The notes: generated by a model not told the origin, from the sequence alone. Shown: positions 8,201 to 16,090, counted from the first letter of the stretch. The stretch: DNA of 64,000 bases from Rhodobacterales bacterium (GCA_008107755.1 VIRH01000106.1:82637-146636), one strand, 5' to 3'. A program made the numbers and translations.

Positions 8201-9842
8201 TCGTTTCGTTCAGGTCTGCCGCCTCATCGCCGGAAGCCGCTGCATCATCCTCGACGTTTGCCGCGGACATATCCGCGGTTTCATCAAGGTCTGCTGCGTC
8301 GTCCGTGATAACGACCGTTGCCGCGGCTGCGGCGAAAGGCGCGGCGCCCGCGAAGATCGCCGGGACGTTCTGATCCTGGATCGCGTCCGCCGAGCGACAG
8401 ACGCCGAAGCCTCGGTAGCCTTCGAACTTGCGGTTCCTGTCGAAAGCGGGCAGGGCCGCCATGTCGACCGGAACGCGCAGCGCGGCACCAGTGACCGGCC
8501 AGTTGACCGTCTTGCCGCTCCAGGTGTCGCGTCGGTCCAGTGCCCTGGCGATCTGTCCACGCGGGTCAAGGCCGAACCTGGCCGAGACGTCCTCCCAGGT
8601 TGCTCCGACGATATCGGTGGCATCCGGGCCCAGGACGTCCGCGAATTCGTCCGACAGGAACGTGAAGCGCTGGTCGATGTCCATCTTCCAGGCAAACCGC
8701 ACCGGACGGCGGCGCGGCTGGAACACGAAGGCCTCGTCGTTATCTTCACCGTCGCTTTCGTCTTTGGCGTCGGCGACGGTTTCCTCGATGTCCTTATCGA
8801 CTGAGGTCTCCTCAGCAGGGGACAGGTCAACAGTGGCCGCCGATGAGACGTCGGTTTCCTCCGAAGCGGTCTCCGGCTCATCCGGCACATCAACCTGCTC
8901 TTCAGGCCCGGTGGTCTCAGCCGCCTTCTCCGCAGCATCCTCTCCGCTTTCCTGCGACGCGGTTGTCTCCGCGTCGACGTCGTCACCGTCCGTTGTGTCC
9001 GGGTCAATGTCGCCGGCCTTGTCATCTGTCTCGCCGTCGAAGGCTTCGTCCAGATAGAGATCATCGGCGCGCAGCCATTCGCTTGTTTCGCTTGCCTCGT
9101 CCGAAGCCGAAACGTCTCCCGCGTCCTCGCTCACCTCTGCGGCGGGGGCAGGGGACTGGGTCTGCTGCGCATCTGCCGGGTCAGTATCGCCAAGGTCGTC
9201 CTGCGCCTCATCGTCGGGCAGGGCGTCATTTTCAAGGACGACGATCTTCGGACCGCTTGGCAATCGCAGCAGGATGCCGTCGTGATAGCTGCCCTCAAGG
9301 TCGAGGGCGCCCGAAAGAAACGGCTGGCCCTTCGGCAGATCGAGATCCTCAGGCACGCCGGTGAGACGCCCGGCCTTCTCGGTGACGGCGCCATCCGTCA
9401 TCACGAAGACCGTCGCATCCTCTTCCGCGATCAGATGGGCGAAGGCCGCAACCGGTTCCTTGTTCGACGCAATCCCCTTGTCGTTACAGATGATGAGCGC
9501 AGCCGCTTCGCCGCTGTCCAGTTCGACCCGCTTGCACTGGCAGGTCAGCAGCATCACACGCAGCCCGCGATAGAAGCGCAGACGGTCGATGCTGAATTTG
9601 TCTGTCAGGCCGGTTTCGGCGATGCGGGAAATATGCGGACGCGCCGGAGAACGCTCCAGACTGGCCAGTCCGGAAAGAGCCGAAAGGGTTCCGGCGGAGA
9701 AGAACGCCGCGCCGGCGGCATTCGCCCACAGGATACGCGCCCCGTCCGCCGACCAGAGCCACGCGGCCCTCTTGTCGGCGACAAGCTGAACCAGATCATC
9801 CTTGGCGCTAAGCTCCAGGAATGATTGGATGTGTTCGTCCAT
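5229..9842 (-). CDS. Very large multi-PAS sensor histidine kinase with acidic linkers (PdhS/PleC-like)
   Basis: About 1537 residues with no obvious membrane segment, so probably cytosolic. Order: an N-terminal PAS-like region (about 1-190), a long Glu/Asp/Ala/Thr/Ser-rich linker, a PAS-like block near 385-490 ('FAWKMDIDQRFTFLSDEFAD'), a second acidic linker of roughly 500 residues, two PAS domains before the kinase core, then HisKA and HATPase_c. The catalytic boxes are intact: H-box 'KISHEIRTPLNAIIGFSEVM', N-box 'NLLSNAIKYN', G1 'DTGTGM', F-box 'EPFRQL', G2 'GGGTGLGLPLTKA'. The core resembles the PleC/DivJ/PdhS kinases that act on DivK in the CtrA cell-cycle pathway of Hyphomicrobiales, but no CtrA-pathway partner is in the window. 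ATG at 9842 has GGAG seven bases upstream; a GTG at 9869 is the alternative. It is coupled to the DUF4336 gene downstream. Confidence 0.85.
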   Translation of the reverse strand: MDEHIQSFLELSAKDDLVQLVADKRAAWLWSADGARILWANAAGAAFFSAGTLSALSGLASLERSPARPHISRIAETGLTDKFSIDRLRFYRGLRVMLLTCQCKRVELDSGEAAALIICNDKGIASNKEPVAAFAHLIAEEDATVFVMTDGAVTEKAGRLTGVPEDLDLPKGQPFLSGALDLEGSYHDGILLRLPSGPKIVVLENDALPDDEAQDDLGDTDPADAQQTQSPAPAAEVSEDAGDVSASDEASETSEWLRADDLYLDEAFDGETDDKAGDIDPDTTDGDDVDAETTASQESGEDAAEKAAETTGPEEQVDVPDEPETASEETDVSSAATVDLSPAEETSVDKDIEETVADAKDESDGEDNDEAFVFQPRRRPVRFAWKMDIDQRFTFLSDEFADVLGPDATDIVGATWEDVSARFGLDPRGQIARALDRRDTWSGKTVNWPVTGAALRVPVDMAALPAFDRNRKFEGYRGFGVCRSADAIQDQNVPAIFAGAAPFAAAAATVVITDDAADLDETADMSAANVEDDAAASGDEAADLNETTVQDDAAPSRDDAVLSLSSQAEENVSEGSEEAEATTADAQEPASESAPQTVDAPEEEPGLDEPDAEEKSEAGADTSDKPSQQPQNRLEDLKPLQPDSLKGKTFLGASAAALVGSLAKFTGKPVPAHETPSRVAPKPAEPRKSSDGEDLAEELRAAAAALNKADEEAEKPFDASNDAPASASADDKASTDDDLEVQDAAEDGNEAPADDEIIDSDDSTAADALPEADAAEPEEEEPVVARSDAQEPAGITGPAPLKPAEIESAVKTLAKSYKQASRKSPDLFETPDNQEPADSEEPAAEIDAPDTAHILSEREDDVAAPLLSEDPDAGEAIAGDTETEAPTDETSLSETDDTFDAADEAVLEAAADEVSDLLAEDTDEADDTVGAGEKEFFEETAAFQQEDSAAPSGDDAPPAEKKTGQVIPLATARPRVVPVDTSSLSRPERAAFRKIAEALGARLEGDLDDFESTDQEDLPLEDLPPEVPEAGPIDPSLLDRLPIGIAIVHDREVLYSNKALLRMLGYKSTRSLSESGGLEALFIDDTEDLPDAARMDGEVDETMKMRHADGGIICVDAHMHSVPWNGSRGLMISVTERPGKPASPEAGEPASPNFFAEVRSELESARNQITEMDTILETATDGVLVLDEHGTIVKVNGSAEALFSASRSDMIGAPFAEFLAPESHRAAADYLDGLSKNGVASILNDGREVLGTVPTGGLIPLFMTIGRITSGKDDVKYCAVLRDITQWKTAEEELTQAKRQAENASSQKSDFLAKISHEIRTPLNAIIGFSEVMMEERFGPIGNDRYKDYLKDIRTSGSHIMSLINDLLDLSKIEAGKLDLKFTAVSTNDVINECVALMQPQANRERIIIRASLPESVPDVVADPRSLRQIVLNLLSNAIKYNRSGGQVILSTALENNGEVILRVRDTGTGMTAKQLAAALEPFRQLHTASRGGGTGLGLPLTKALVEANRASFHIDSTPDQGTLVEIVFPTQRVLSE

Positions 9843-9869
9843 GGGTCTGCTCCAAAGGGTCTGCGCCAC

Positions 9870-10334
9870 CGGATCGTGATGCTCTGCCGGACCTGCTTGC
9901 CGTGGTAAACGTTCTGTTAATACAAGCTAATGTCCAGTTCGTCCATGTATAGCAAGGCACCTGCCTGGCTTACATGAAGGCGTGGTTAATTGACGGATTG
10001 CATAAACCGTCAGCGCAAAAAATACTGATCCGGCGTTAACTGACCTTGAACGCGCCGGCGGGTTGGGGACCCGGGGTGGAAAACCTCCTCACCGACACGC
10101 CGCGCACCACCCTGTCAGGGGCTTCGACAGGACTGGCGTCGTGAAAACGAGGCCGGAGGGTGTGCGGGGCCGTCCCGTCGGTATCTTGGGCGCTGTTACG
10201 TGCGCTGGCATTCGGGTGCCCTGCGGCATCACAGCTGTTTGCCCGCAGGGCGTGTGCATGTTACGAATTTTGTCATGGGCAGACGTCGGGATCACCAGCC
10301 CGTCATCTTCCCGCCACCTTGAGGAGCGTCGACT
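9870..10334. other. Intergenic region between kinase and phasin genes
   Basis: A 465-bp divergent region holding the promoters of the kinase (minus) and phasin 1 (plus). It contains TTAA-N7-TAAT at 9917-9931, close to the CtrA consensus TTAA-N7-TTAA, and several short dyads around 10190-10260. No convincing gene was seen; short open frames here lack ribosome sites and recognisable content. Confidence 0.5.
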
Positions 10335-10721
10335 ATGAGTACAAACAAGCCCGGTTTCGAAATTCCCGATCAGATGCGCGATTTTGCCGAGAAGAGCGTC
10401 GATCAGGCGCGCAAGGCATTCGATGACTTCATGGGAGCGACGCACAAGGCCGTCTCCAACGCGGAAGACAGTGCCAGCGCGGTTCAGGCGGGTGCGGTCG
10501 ATGTCAACAAGAAGGCCCTGACCTATGCCGAAGAGCATGTGGATGCGGCCTTCAAGTTCGCTCAGGAACTGGTCAAGTCCCAGAGCGTCGAGGACATGAT
10601 GAAAATCCAGCAGGCCTATCTGCGCGGGCAGATGGAAGTCTTCGGCGAGCAGGCGCGCGAATTCTCCAACTCGACGTCCAAGGCCGTGCAGGATGCCGCG
10701 AAGGCTGCCCAGAAGAAATAG
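10335..10721 (+). CDS. Phasin family protein 1
   Basis: A 128-residue amphipathic, helix-rich protein with the pattern of the short alphaproteobacterial phasins ('IPDQMRDFAEKSVDQARKAF', 'NKKALTYAEEHVDAAFKFAQ', 'VEDMMKIQQAYLRGQMEVFG'). Phasins coat polyhydroxyalkanoate granules and influence their number and size. GAGGAG precedes the ATG. No PHA synthase, depolymerase or phaR gene lies in the window; a second phasin follows 380 bp downstream. Such proteins can also act as general chaperone-like proteins, so granule coating is inferred from the family. Confidence 0.9.
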   Translation: MSTNKPGFEIPDQMRDFAEKSVDQARKAFDDFMGATHKAVSNAEDSASAVQAGAVDVNKKALTYAEEHVDAAFKFAQELVKSQSVEDMMKIQQAYLRGQMEVFGEQAREFSNSTSKAVQDAAKAAQKK

Positions 10722-10962
10722 TCGGGCAGCCACCCGGAACCCGATTGCGCGGGGCACCGACGCCTCGCGCATCTGAACCGGCAATTCATCCAAGTGGCTA
10801 ATTGCGCGATCGCGCATTTGCCTGTATTTTTACTTCACATTCATTGATCGCAGTCTTACGCCGGTTCTCGCGCTCCTATGTGCTTGAGCGGCGCCCTGGT
10901 TTTCCGCAGATGACCGGACCGGTAACTTGGACTGCCTTGAAACTTCCTTTGCGTAAATTCTA

Positions 10963-10996
10963 TTGTGCAGTGCAAAAAAATGTTGCAATGCAGCAA
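10963..10996. promoter_or_regulatory. TGCA-rich element, candidate PhaR operator before phasin 2
   Basis: About 105-140 bp upstream of the phasin 2 start, the sequence carries clustered TGCA motifs: GTGCAGTGCA, then TTGCAATGCAGCAA after an A7 tract. PhaR, the PHA-responsive repressor of phasin genes in Paracoccus and rhizobia, binds TGC-rich dyads of this type. Assigned by motif likeness. Confidence 0.5.
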
Positions 10997-11101
10997 GCGG
11001 TATCCTATGTAGGGGATGCGGATGACGACAGGGTCCGTCGGCGAGAGACCGGCGGGATGAAACTACCAATGATCGCATCCGAAGTCTAAGGAGATGAGAT
11101 C

Positions 11102-11620
11102 ATGACTGACACAAGCACAACAACGCCGAAATCGGCACCGAAGTCCCGCACCACCAAGGCAAAGACCGCGCCGGCAGCCGGCATGTCTTTCCCGGATTTC
11201 GAAGCTTTCGCGATGCCGAAGATGGAAGTCCCGGCCGCGTTCCGTGAAGCGACTGAAAAGAGCATCGAGAACGCCCGCGAAGCATACGCAAAAGTGAAAT
11301 CCGCAGCCGAGGATGCAACGGATATGATGGAAGATTCCTTCGAAACTTCCCGCCAGGGTGTCGTTGAATTCAACCACAAGGCGGTTGATGCTGCCAAGAC
11401 CAATGCAGACGCTACATTCACCTTCATGAAGGACATCATGTCCGCGAAGTCGCTTGCCGAGGCAATCGAACTGCAGTCGACGTTCGCACGTCACCAGTTT
11501 GACGCTCTGAGCTCGCAGACGAAGGAAATGCAGGAACTGGCAACCAAGCTCGGCACCGACATGTCGGCTCCGGTCAAGGAAGCAATGGAAAAATCCTTCA
11601 AGGACCTGAAGCTCAACTGA
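11102..11620 (+). CDS. Phasin family protein 2
   Basis: A 172-residue phasin with a basic, Ala/Thr/Lys-rich N-terminal tail (about residues 1-27, 'TPKSAPKSRTTKAKTAPAAG') and a helical phasin core. 'AFREATEKSIENAREAYAKV' and 'LAEAIELQSTFARHQFDALS' are typical of the Phasin_2 family. Strong ribosome site AAGGAGATGAGATC before the ATG. The core aligns in pattern with phasin 1 but is diverged and longer. The Lys-rich tail recalls phasins that also bind DNA, which is speculation here. A clear terminator follows. Confidence 0.92.
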   Translation: MTDTSTTTPKSAPKSRTTKAKTAPAAGMSFPDFEAFAMPKMEVPAAFREATEKSIENAREAYAKVKSAAEDATDMMEDSFETSRQGVVEFNHKAVDAAKTNADATFTFMKDIMSAKSLAEAIELQSTFARHQFDALSSQTKEMQELATKLGTDMSAPVKEAMEKSFKDLKLN

Positions 11621-11666
11621 TTGCGTTGAACGGCACCCTCAGGGTGACCGTATGACCGCATCATCC

Positions 11667-11702
11667 AAATGCCCGGAGTTCCGCTCCGGGCATTTGCTTT
11701 TC
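11667..11702 (+). terminator. Terminator after phasin 2
   Basis: Perfect 12-bp stem AAATGCCCGGAG / CTCCGGGCATTT with a 5-base loop, followed by GCTTTTC, 47 bp after the phasin stop. Confidence 0.85.
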
Positions 11703-11820
11703 AACAGGCCGGAATTTTTGAAAATTCCCGCTTGCCGGTTGGAAAAAACGGCGTTAGAAGTCGCCCTTGCATGCGGCGGGCAGGCACCTTTCAGGGTCCG
11801 CACCGCCCCGATTGCCTTAA

Positions 11821-11897
11821 GCAGACGTAGCTCAGTTGGTTAGAGCGTCGGATTGTGGCTCCGAAGGTCGGTGGTTCGAATCCACTCGTCTGTACCA
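11821..11897 (+). tRNA. tRNA-His (anticodon GTG)
   Basis: A full cloverleaf can be drawn. Acceptor GCAGACG pairs with CGTCTGT (one G-U pair), the D arm is GCTC/GAGC, the anticodon arm is TCGGA-TTGTGGC-TCCGA with anticodon GTG, and the T arm is GGTGG-TTCGAAT-CCACT. The discriminator is A73 and CCA is encoded. The base before position 1 is A, so the usual G-1 of tRNA-His is not encoded. Together with A73 this is the known exception in a large group of Alphaproteobacteria. The 300 bp after it contain no recognisable gene. Confidence 0.95.
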
Positions 11898-12205
11898 CTT
11901 CTCTTTATATCTTTTCCAAATCAATTACCCGCCCATACGCGAGACACTCTTGCGTCCACCGCTATATCCCACTGCAAATCGAGGGCCTTGGAAAGGTGTC
12001 CGGCCACACCCTTTTGTAGCGCCGTGGAGCGGTCTGTTATCGGCGCGAGACACAGCATCTGTGGGGGACGAGATTTCCCGGATCAGGTCCCAGTCCGCAG
12101 TGCCATCTATGATATCAGATTGCGCGAAGTCTGGTTGCAATACCTAAAGACGCTCGAATACAGTGAGTTGAGGTTTCAATGAACTGTACCTGAGTGCGAT
12201 TGCCA

Positions 12206-13402
12206 ATGATCTACAAAGTCCTTGCGGTGTTGTTCTTTGTCGTCCTTCCATCTGCAGCAAAAGCCGAGCTTAGCTACAGTCCAATGGAGGGGGACGATGG
12301 TCTGCGGATTGTCATTGTGGCTGGCTCTTTCGCTCTCACTGATGATCTTTCCGACTTCGAAAAAGTCGTTGGTTCATTTGCCCCGAAAGTGATCGGCTTC
12401 GACAGCGAAGGCGGGAACATTTTCAAGGCGATGGACCTTGGTCGACTTATCAGGCGCCACGGTCTGGCCACCATCCAAATACGCCAACTTGATTGTGCTT
12501 CCGCATGCTCCCTGGCATTCATGGGAGGAAGATCGCGCTATGCCGAACCTGGCTCCATCGGGGTGCACAAGTCATCGTTCTCGCCAACAACTCCCATCAA
12601 CAAGGATGACGCCGTTTCTGCAGTTCAGGACGTCACTGCAGACATCATCGGGTATATGGTGGAGATGGGGGTAAACCCCGCTCTCTTGCAGCTCGCCTTC
12701 AAGACTGAAGCGAATGACATCAGATATCTTTCAGGGCAGGAGATGGCTGATTATGGTGTGACCCTGTCTGAGGGGGGCACAGACACGGCCGGGTTCTCTT
12801 CGCCTTCGAGCCAACCGAAGCCGACTCTTCCTCCACCTGCCGCTTCGACAACTCCAAGGTTTGTTGAACCGGGCAGGACTTCCATCCCCGTCGCTCGCTC
12901 TGGTCGTGTCCGACACCCCAAGGGATCCGCTTTGATGAAAGCCGAACCCAAGGCGAAAGCTCACAGCCTTCGTCGGTTTACCAACGGTGTGGCTGTGCAG
13001 ATCACTGGTGAGGAGGATCGCTGGTATCGCGTGAGTGCCGCAGGTCTGACAGGGTATATGCATCATACGTGGATACGAGTTGATCAATTCGATGCCACGC
13101 CCGGCCAGCTTCGCCTCATTCAGATCAAGAGCTTCGACAACATTCACGAAGCAGTGGGCTACGCAACTGCCAGAGACCTACCGTTGTCGGTCTACCTCGC
13201 GACAAACGGATGGTACGCCGTCACAATTGCCACGCCCTTCGACATTAAAAAGGCTCTCTATTTCACGAAAGGGCTCAAACGGGAGGGCGCCATTCCAAGT
13301 GACAGTTTCGTCACCTTAGGGAATACCTACGTGATGAAGGTTTGTTGCGGGCCTGGTTCATCACAGGGCGGCACTTCAAGTGCGTCAGGCTACAGTCGAT
13401 AG
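12206..13402 (+). CDS. Secreted ClpP-fold (COG3904-like) protein with SH3-like and C-terminal repeat domains
   Basis: About 398 residues with a signal peptide 'MIYKVLAVLFFVVLPSAAKA'. Residues about 30-190 resemble the ClpP/SppA fold of the COG3904 proteins. S99 in 'DCASACSLAFMGG' sits like the ClpP nucleophile, and H121 in 'IGVHKSSF' sits like the ClpP 'MIHQP' histidine. A Pro/Ser-rich linker follows, then a bacterial SH3-like segment ('RWYRVSAAGLTGYMHHTWI') and a SPOR-like tail ('NGWYAVTIATPFDIKKALYF'). The start is ATG at 12206 or GTG at 12194; neither has a good ribosome site. The gene looks AT-richer than its neighbours and lies next to a tRNA, which hints at acquisition. A periplasmic protease or peptidoglycan-associated role is inference. 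Confidence 0.72.
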   Translation: MIYKVLAVLFFVVLPSAAKAELSYSPMEGDDGLRIVIVAGSFALTDDLSDFEKVVGSFAPKVIGFDSEGGNIFKAMDLGRLIRRHGLATIQIRQLDCASACSLAFMGGRSRYAEPGSIGVHKSSFSPTTPINKDDAVSAVQDVTADIIGYMVEMGVNPALLQLAFKTEANDIRYLSGQEMADYGVTLSEGGTDTAGFSSPSSQPKPTLPPPAASTTPRFVEPGRTSIPVARSGRVRHPKGSALMKAEPKAKAHSLRRFTNGVAVQITGEEDRWYRVSAAGLTGYMHHTWIRVDQFDATPGQLRLIQIKSFDNIHEAVGYATARDLPLSVYLATNGWYAVTIATPFDIKKALYFTKGLKREGAIPSDSFVTLGNTYVMKVCCGPGSSQGGTSSASGYSR

Positions 13403-13509
13403 ACAATCAGGTCATCGTCGAATCTGTCCCTCAAGCCCACCCTGGCGCAGGGGCTTTCTGCGCGGCGTGACAATGCGTGTTTCGGACCGTCGGAGGGGGA
13501 GAGAAGATT

Positions 13510-14016
13510 ATGGCAGATCGCGAATCTGGGCTCGGCAGCCGGTTGATCAGGCTTCCCGGGCAGTTGCTTCTGGCGCTCGTCAATGCGACGGCGGTGCTGG
13601 TCATTGTCGCCTGCGTTCTCGCGCTTGTGGTGCTTCATCGCATCGATACGGCCGGGCAGAGGATCGGGGCGCATGTGACGGAGGCGGCTCTTTCGCGGCT
13701 GGAGATCACGCCGACCGAGTTCAAGGCGCGTCTCGGTGACATTGAAACCCGGCTTCGGGAGCTTTCGGCCCAGCTTTCCGATCCGTCTCGCGTCGATCAC
13801 TGGCAGGTCACGGAAGAGCTGAGGACGCTCAACCGCAATCTGGAGGAAATCAGATCCGCCGCCAACGCCCTTGGCGCTGCGGCTCCGCAGATCACGTCCA
13901 CGGCCTTCGATGAGGCCGGAGACCTGCTGACGAGGCTGCTCTATTCCCTGCGCGATTGCGAGATGCCGGCGAGTGTGACGGACGATAGCCCGGGCAGGGA
14001 AAACCCGACGTCATGA
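13510..14016 (+). CDS. Membrane-anchored coiled-coil hypothetical protein
   Basis: A 168-residue protein I do not recognise. It has one N-terminal membrane helix (about residues 18-42, 'LLLALVNATAVLVIVACVLA') followed by an Ala/Leu/Glu-rich, probably coiled-coil segment ('IETRLRELSAQLSDPSRVDH', 'LRTLNRNLEEIRSAANALGA') on the outer face, and a short polar tail. ATG at 13510 is preceded by GGGGGAGAG. The shape fits a small envelope or signalling scaffold, but no function can be assigned. Confidence 0.75.
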   Translation: MADRESGLGSRLIRLPGQLLLALVNATAVLVIVACVLALVVLHRIDTAGQRIGAHVTEAALSRLEITPTEFKARLGDIETRLRELSAQLSDPSRVDHWQVTEELRTLNRNLEEIRSAANALGAAAPQITSTAFDEAGDLLTRLLYSLRDCEMPASVTDDSPGRENPTS

Positions 14017-14028
14017 GGGGTGTGGCCC

Positions 14029-14337
14029 TCAGCGCTGAAAGACGTCCGACCATTCGGGATGCTTCTTGCGCTGGGCATCCACGAAGGGGCACAGCGGGAC
14101 GATCTTGAAATTCTTCTCGCGTGCGTCCGCAACAATCCGGTCAACGAGCTGCTTGCCGATCCCCATGCCGCGCATGGAATCCGGAACGCCGGTATGATCG
14201 GCAATGAAGAGCTGATCACCGGCGACCGAGAAGGTCAGCTCAGCAACCTCTTCAATGCCCTCAAGTCTTGCGACATACCGGCCCTTGGTGGCCGACTGTT
14301 CCAGCGAGATGTCGGCTGTCTTTTCCGTTTGCGTCAT
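14029..14337 (-). CDS. Small GNAT-like N-acetyltransferase (YjdJ/COG2388 type)
   Basis: A 102-residue protein of the short GNAT-like family. The acetyl-CoA-binding signature is 'MRGMGIGKQLVDRIVADARE', and the C-terminal 'KIVPLCPFVDAQRKKHPEW' is typical of COG2388. ATG at 14337 has AGGAG nearby, whereas the longer frame lacks one. The substrate is unknown; relatives bind acetyl-CoA. It is convergent with the coiled-coil gene. Confidence 0.85.
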   Translation of the reverse strand: MTQTEKTADISLEQSATKGRYVARLEGIEEVAELTFSVAGDQLFIADHTGVPDSMRGMGIGKQLVDRIVADAREKNFKIVPLCPFVDAQRKKHPEWSDVFQR

Positions 14338-14446
14338 GATGTCTCCTGAAGCCTTTCGCCAGTGCATCGGTTTGACCGGGCAGGGACCGGAACCGCTGCA
14401 TTATCATCTGGACGCGGGCGGACGGTATTTCAAGCCGCAAAGACGG

Positions 14447-15013
14447 CTATTGAACGACCTGCGGCGGGTCGGAGCGCAACGCGTTCCGTTCGGCAAGCGC
14501 GCGGACTGACCGGGTGTCCACTTCCACAGGCCGCCCTTGCGGGTCGAAGGCTTTCTTGAACGAAAAGGCCTCGGGCGCCGGGCCGTTGTCTCCCAGCGTC
14601 TCGAACCGCGCGACGGCTTCCGCCCAGTCCGGCAGATGGTCCTGGCTTACCCACCAAAGCACGTAACCCGGATAGGAGGCGTCCTCGTTCTGAAACAGAT
14701 GACCGAGACGAAGCGCCGTGCCGTGCGTGCCGCGATAGACAGCGGCCAGCGCACATTCCAGAGACGTCCAGACGGAGATCGTCGAGGGGGCCCAGCCGTC
14801 GCCGTTGTCGGTCCAGTATTTGGGAAACACCTGCTCGCCCCAGCTCTTCGGGCCTACTTCATCCGCATAGCCGGAGCGGGCGACAAACCCTTCGGAGCGT
14901 TCGATGGCTGACATGACCGAAGGCTCCATTTCGAAAAAGGCGTCATTCACGCTGTCCTCGGCCGGCCGGCGGAACTGCCCGAATGTGTAAAGCGCAAGCC
15001 AGTGTCCTGACAT
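14447..15013 (-). CDS. DUF3291 domain-containing protein
   Basis: A 188-residue protein with the DUF3291 pattern: 'WLALYTFGQFRRPAEDSVND', 'SVWTSLECALAAVYRGTHGT' and 'YVLWWVSQDHLPDWAEAVAR'. The family resembles dimeric ferredoxin-like monooxygenase folds, but its activity is not known. ATG at 15013 is preceded by CAGGAGAACCG; the 25 extra residues of the longer frame are proline-rich and unlikely to be translated. Confidence 0.85.
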   Translation of the reverse strand: MSGHWLALYTFGQFRRPAEDSVNDAFFEMEPSVMSAIERSEGFVARSGYADEVGPKSWGEQVFPKYWTDNGDGWAPSTISVWTSLECALAAVYRGTHGTALRLGHLFQNEDASYPGYVLWWVSQDHLPDWAEAVARFETLGDNGPAPEAFSFKKAFDPQGRPVEVDTRSVRALAERNALRSDPPQVVQ

Positions 15014-15262
15014 CGGTTCTCCTGTCGGTTCAGGAGGAAAAGAGTGCCGAGAAATCGGGGTTTCATCAAGGCTGTGCGTTGGTGGCAAAGATGTTTTTTG
15101 TCTTTGTTATCTGGAAAAATGGCAAGGAGTCGGCTAATCGCGGGAGGACGGCCCGAAAAACATGCCTGCCGAAACGGGCCCGGACCATCGGCGCTCCGAC
15201 TGCCGGTGCCCTGACTACCGGTGCCAAAACCGTCGTTGCCTGGACAAGCAAGGAATTCTAGC

Positions 15263-16090
15263 GTGGAAGATCTCAGCCTCTTATCCCTCGGCCTTCTGGC
15301 CCTTGCTCTTGTCGCCACTGGCGTCGTGGCGGGCATCATCGCCGGCCTTCTGGGCGTGGGCGGGGGCATCGTCATCGTGCCGGTGCTCTATTACATGTTC
15401 ACCGCCCTGAACATCGATCCGGATGTCCTCATGCATGTGGCCGTCGGGACCTCTCTCGCCACGATCCTTGCGACCGGCGCTTCTTCGGCCAAGGCGCATT
15501 ACAATCGCGGCAGCGTCGATATGGATCTGCTGAAGCGCTGGTGGTGGGCGATCGCGATTGGCGTGGTGGCAGGGGCAACGCTCGCCGGCAACATTTCCGG
15601 CGGCGCCCTGACCCTTGTCTTCGGTATCGTCGCTATCGCCGTGTCGGCCAACATGCTGCTCCGAAAGAACGGCGCCCACCTCGCCGACAGTCTTCCCGGG
15701 ACGCCTGTCAAGGAAATCCTCGGTTTCCTGATCGGTGGCATTTCCGTGATGATGGGCATCGGCGGCGGCACGCTCGGTGTGCCGACACTGACCCTATTCA
15801 ATTACCCCATCCGGAAGGCGGTCGGCACGGCGGCTGCGATCGGGCTGATCATTGCGGTGCCGGGCACGCTTCTGTCGATCTATTTCGGCTGGGGCGAGGA
15901 AGGGCGGCCTCCGTTCTCTCTGGGCTATGTCAACATGATCGGCTTCCTTCTGATCATTCCCGCATCCACGCTCGCCGCCCCTCTGGGTGCGAAGATCGCC
16001 CATGCGATCGACCCCTCGAAGCTCAAGCTGGTCTTCGCGCTCTTTCTCGGGTTCACGGGGCTTCGCATGATTTACGGCGTTTTCTTCTGA
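15263..16090 (+). CDS. TauE/SafE-family membrane transporter
   Basis: A 275-residue membrane protein of the TauE/SafE (DUF81) family, with about eight membrane segments. The glycine-rich repeat of each half is visible: 'GLLGVGGGIVIVPVLYY' near the start and 'MMGIGGGTLGVPTLTLFNYP' in the second half. Members export or take up sulfite, sulfonates and other organic anions; the substrate here is not indicated. GTG at 15263 follows AAGGA; another GTG at 15221 in the same frame is possible. Confidence 0.88.
   Translation: MEDLSLLSLGLLALALVATGVVAGIIAGLLGVGGGIVIVPVLYYMFTALNIDPDVLMHVAVGTSLATILATGASSAKAHYNRGSVDMDLLKRWWWAIAIGVVAGATLAGNISGGALTLVFGIVAIAVSANMLLRKNGAHLADSLPGTPVKEILGFLIGGISVMMGIGGGTLGVPTLTLFNYPIRKAVGTAAAIGLIIAVPGTLLSIYFGWGEEGRPPFSLGYVNMIGFLLIIPASTLAAPLGAKIAHAIDPSKLKLVFALFLGFTGLRMIYGVFF

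Noticed and set aside
7473..8804. 443-codon plus-strand open frame inside the large kinase gene
   Set aside because: It lies antisense to the acidic linker of the kinase; its Arg/Gly/Val-rich composition is what the complement of GC-rich Glu/Asp codons yields, and no domain or ribosome site is visible.
10063..10338. Short plus-strand open frames upstream of phasin 1
   Set aside because: No ribosome site, no conserved content, and they overlap the likely promoter of phasin 1.
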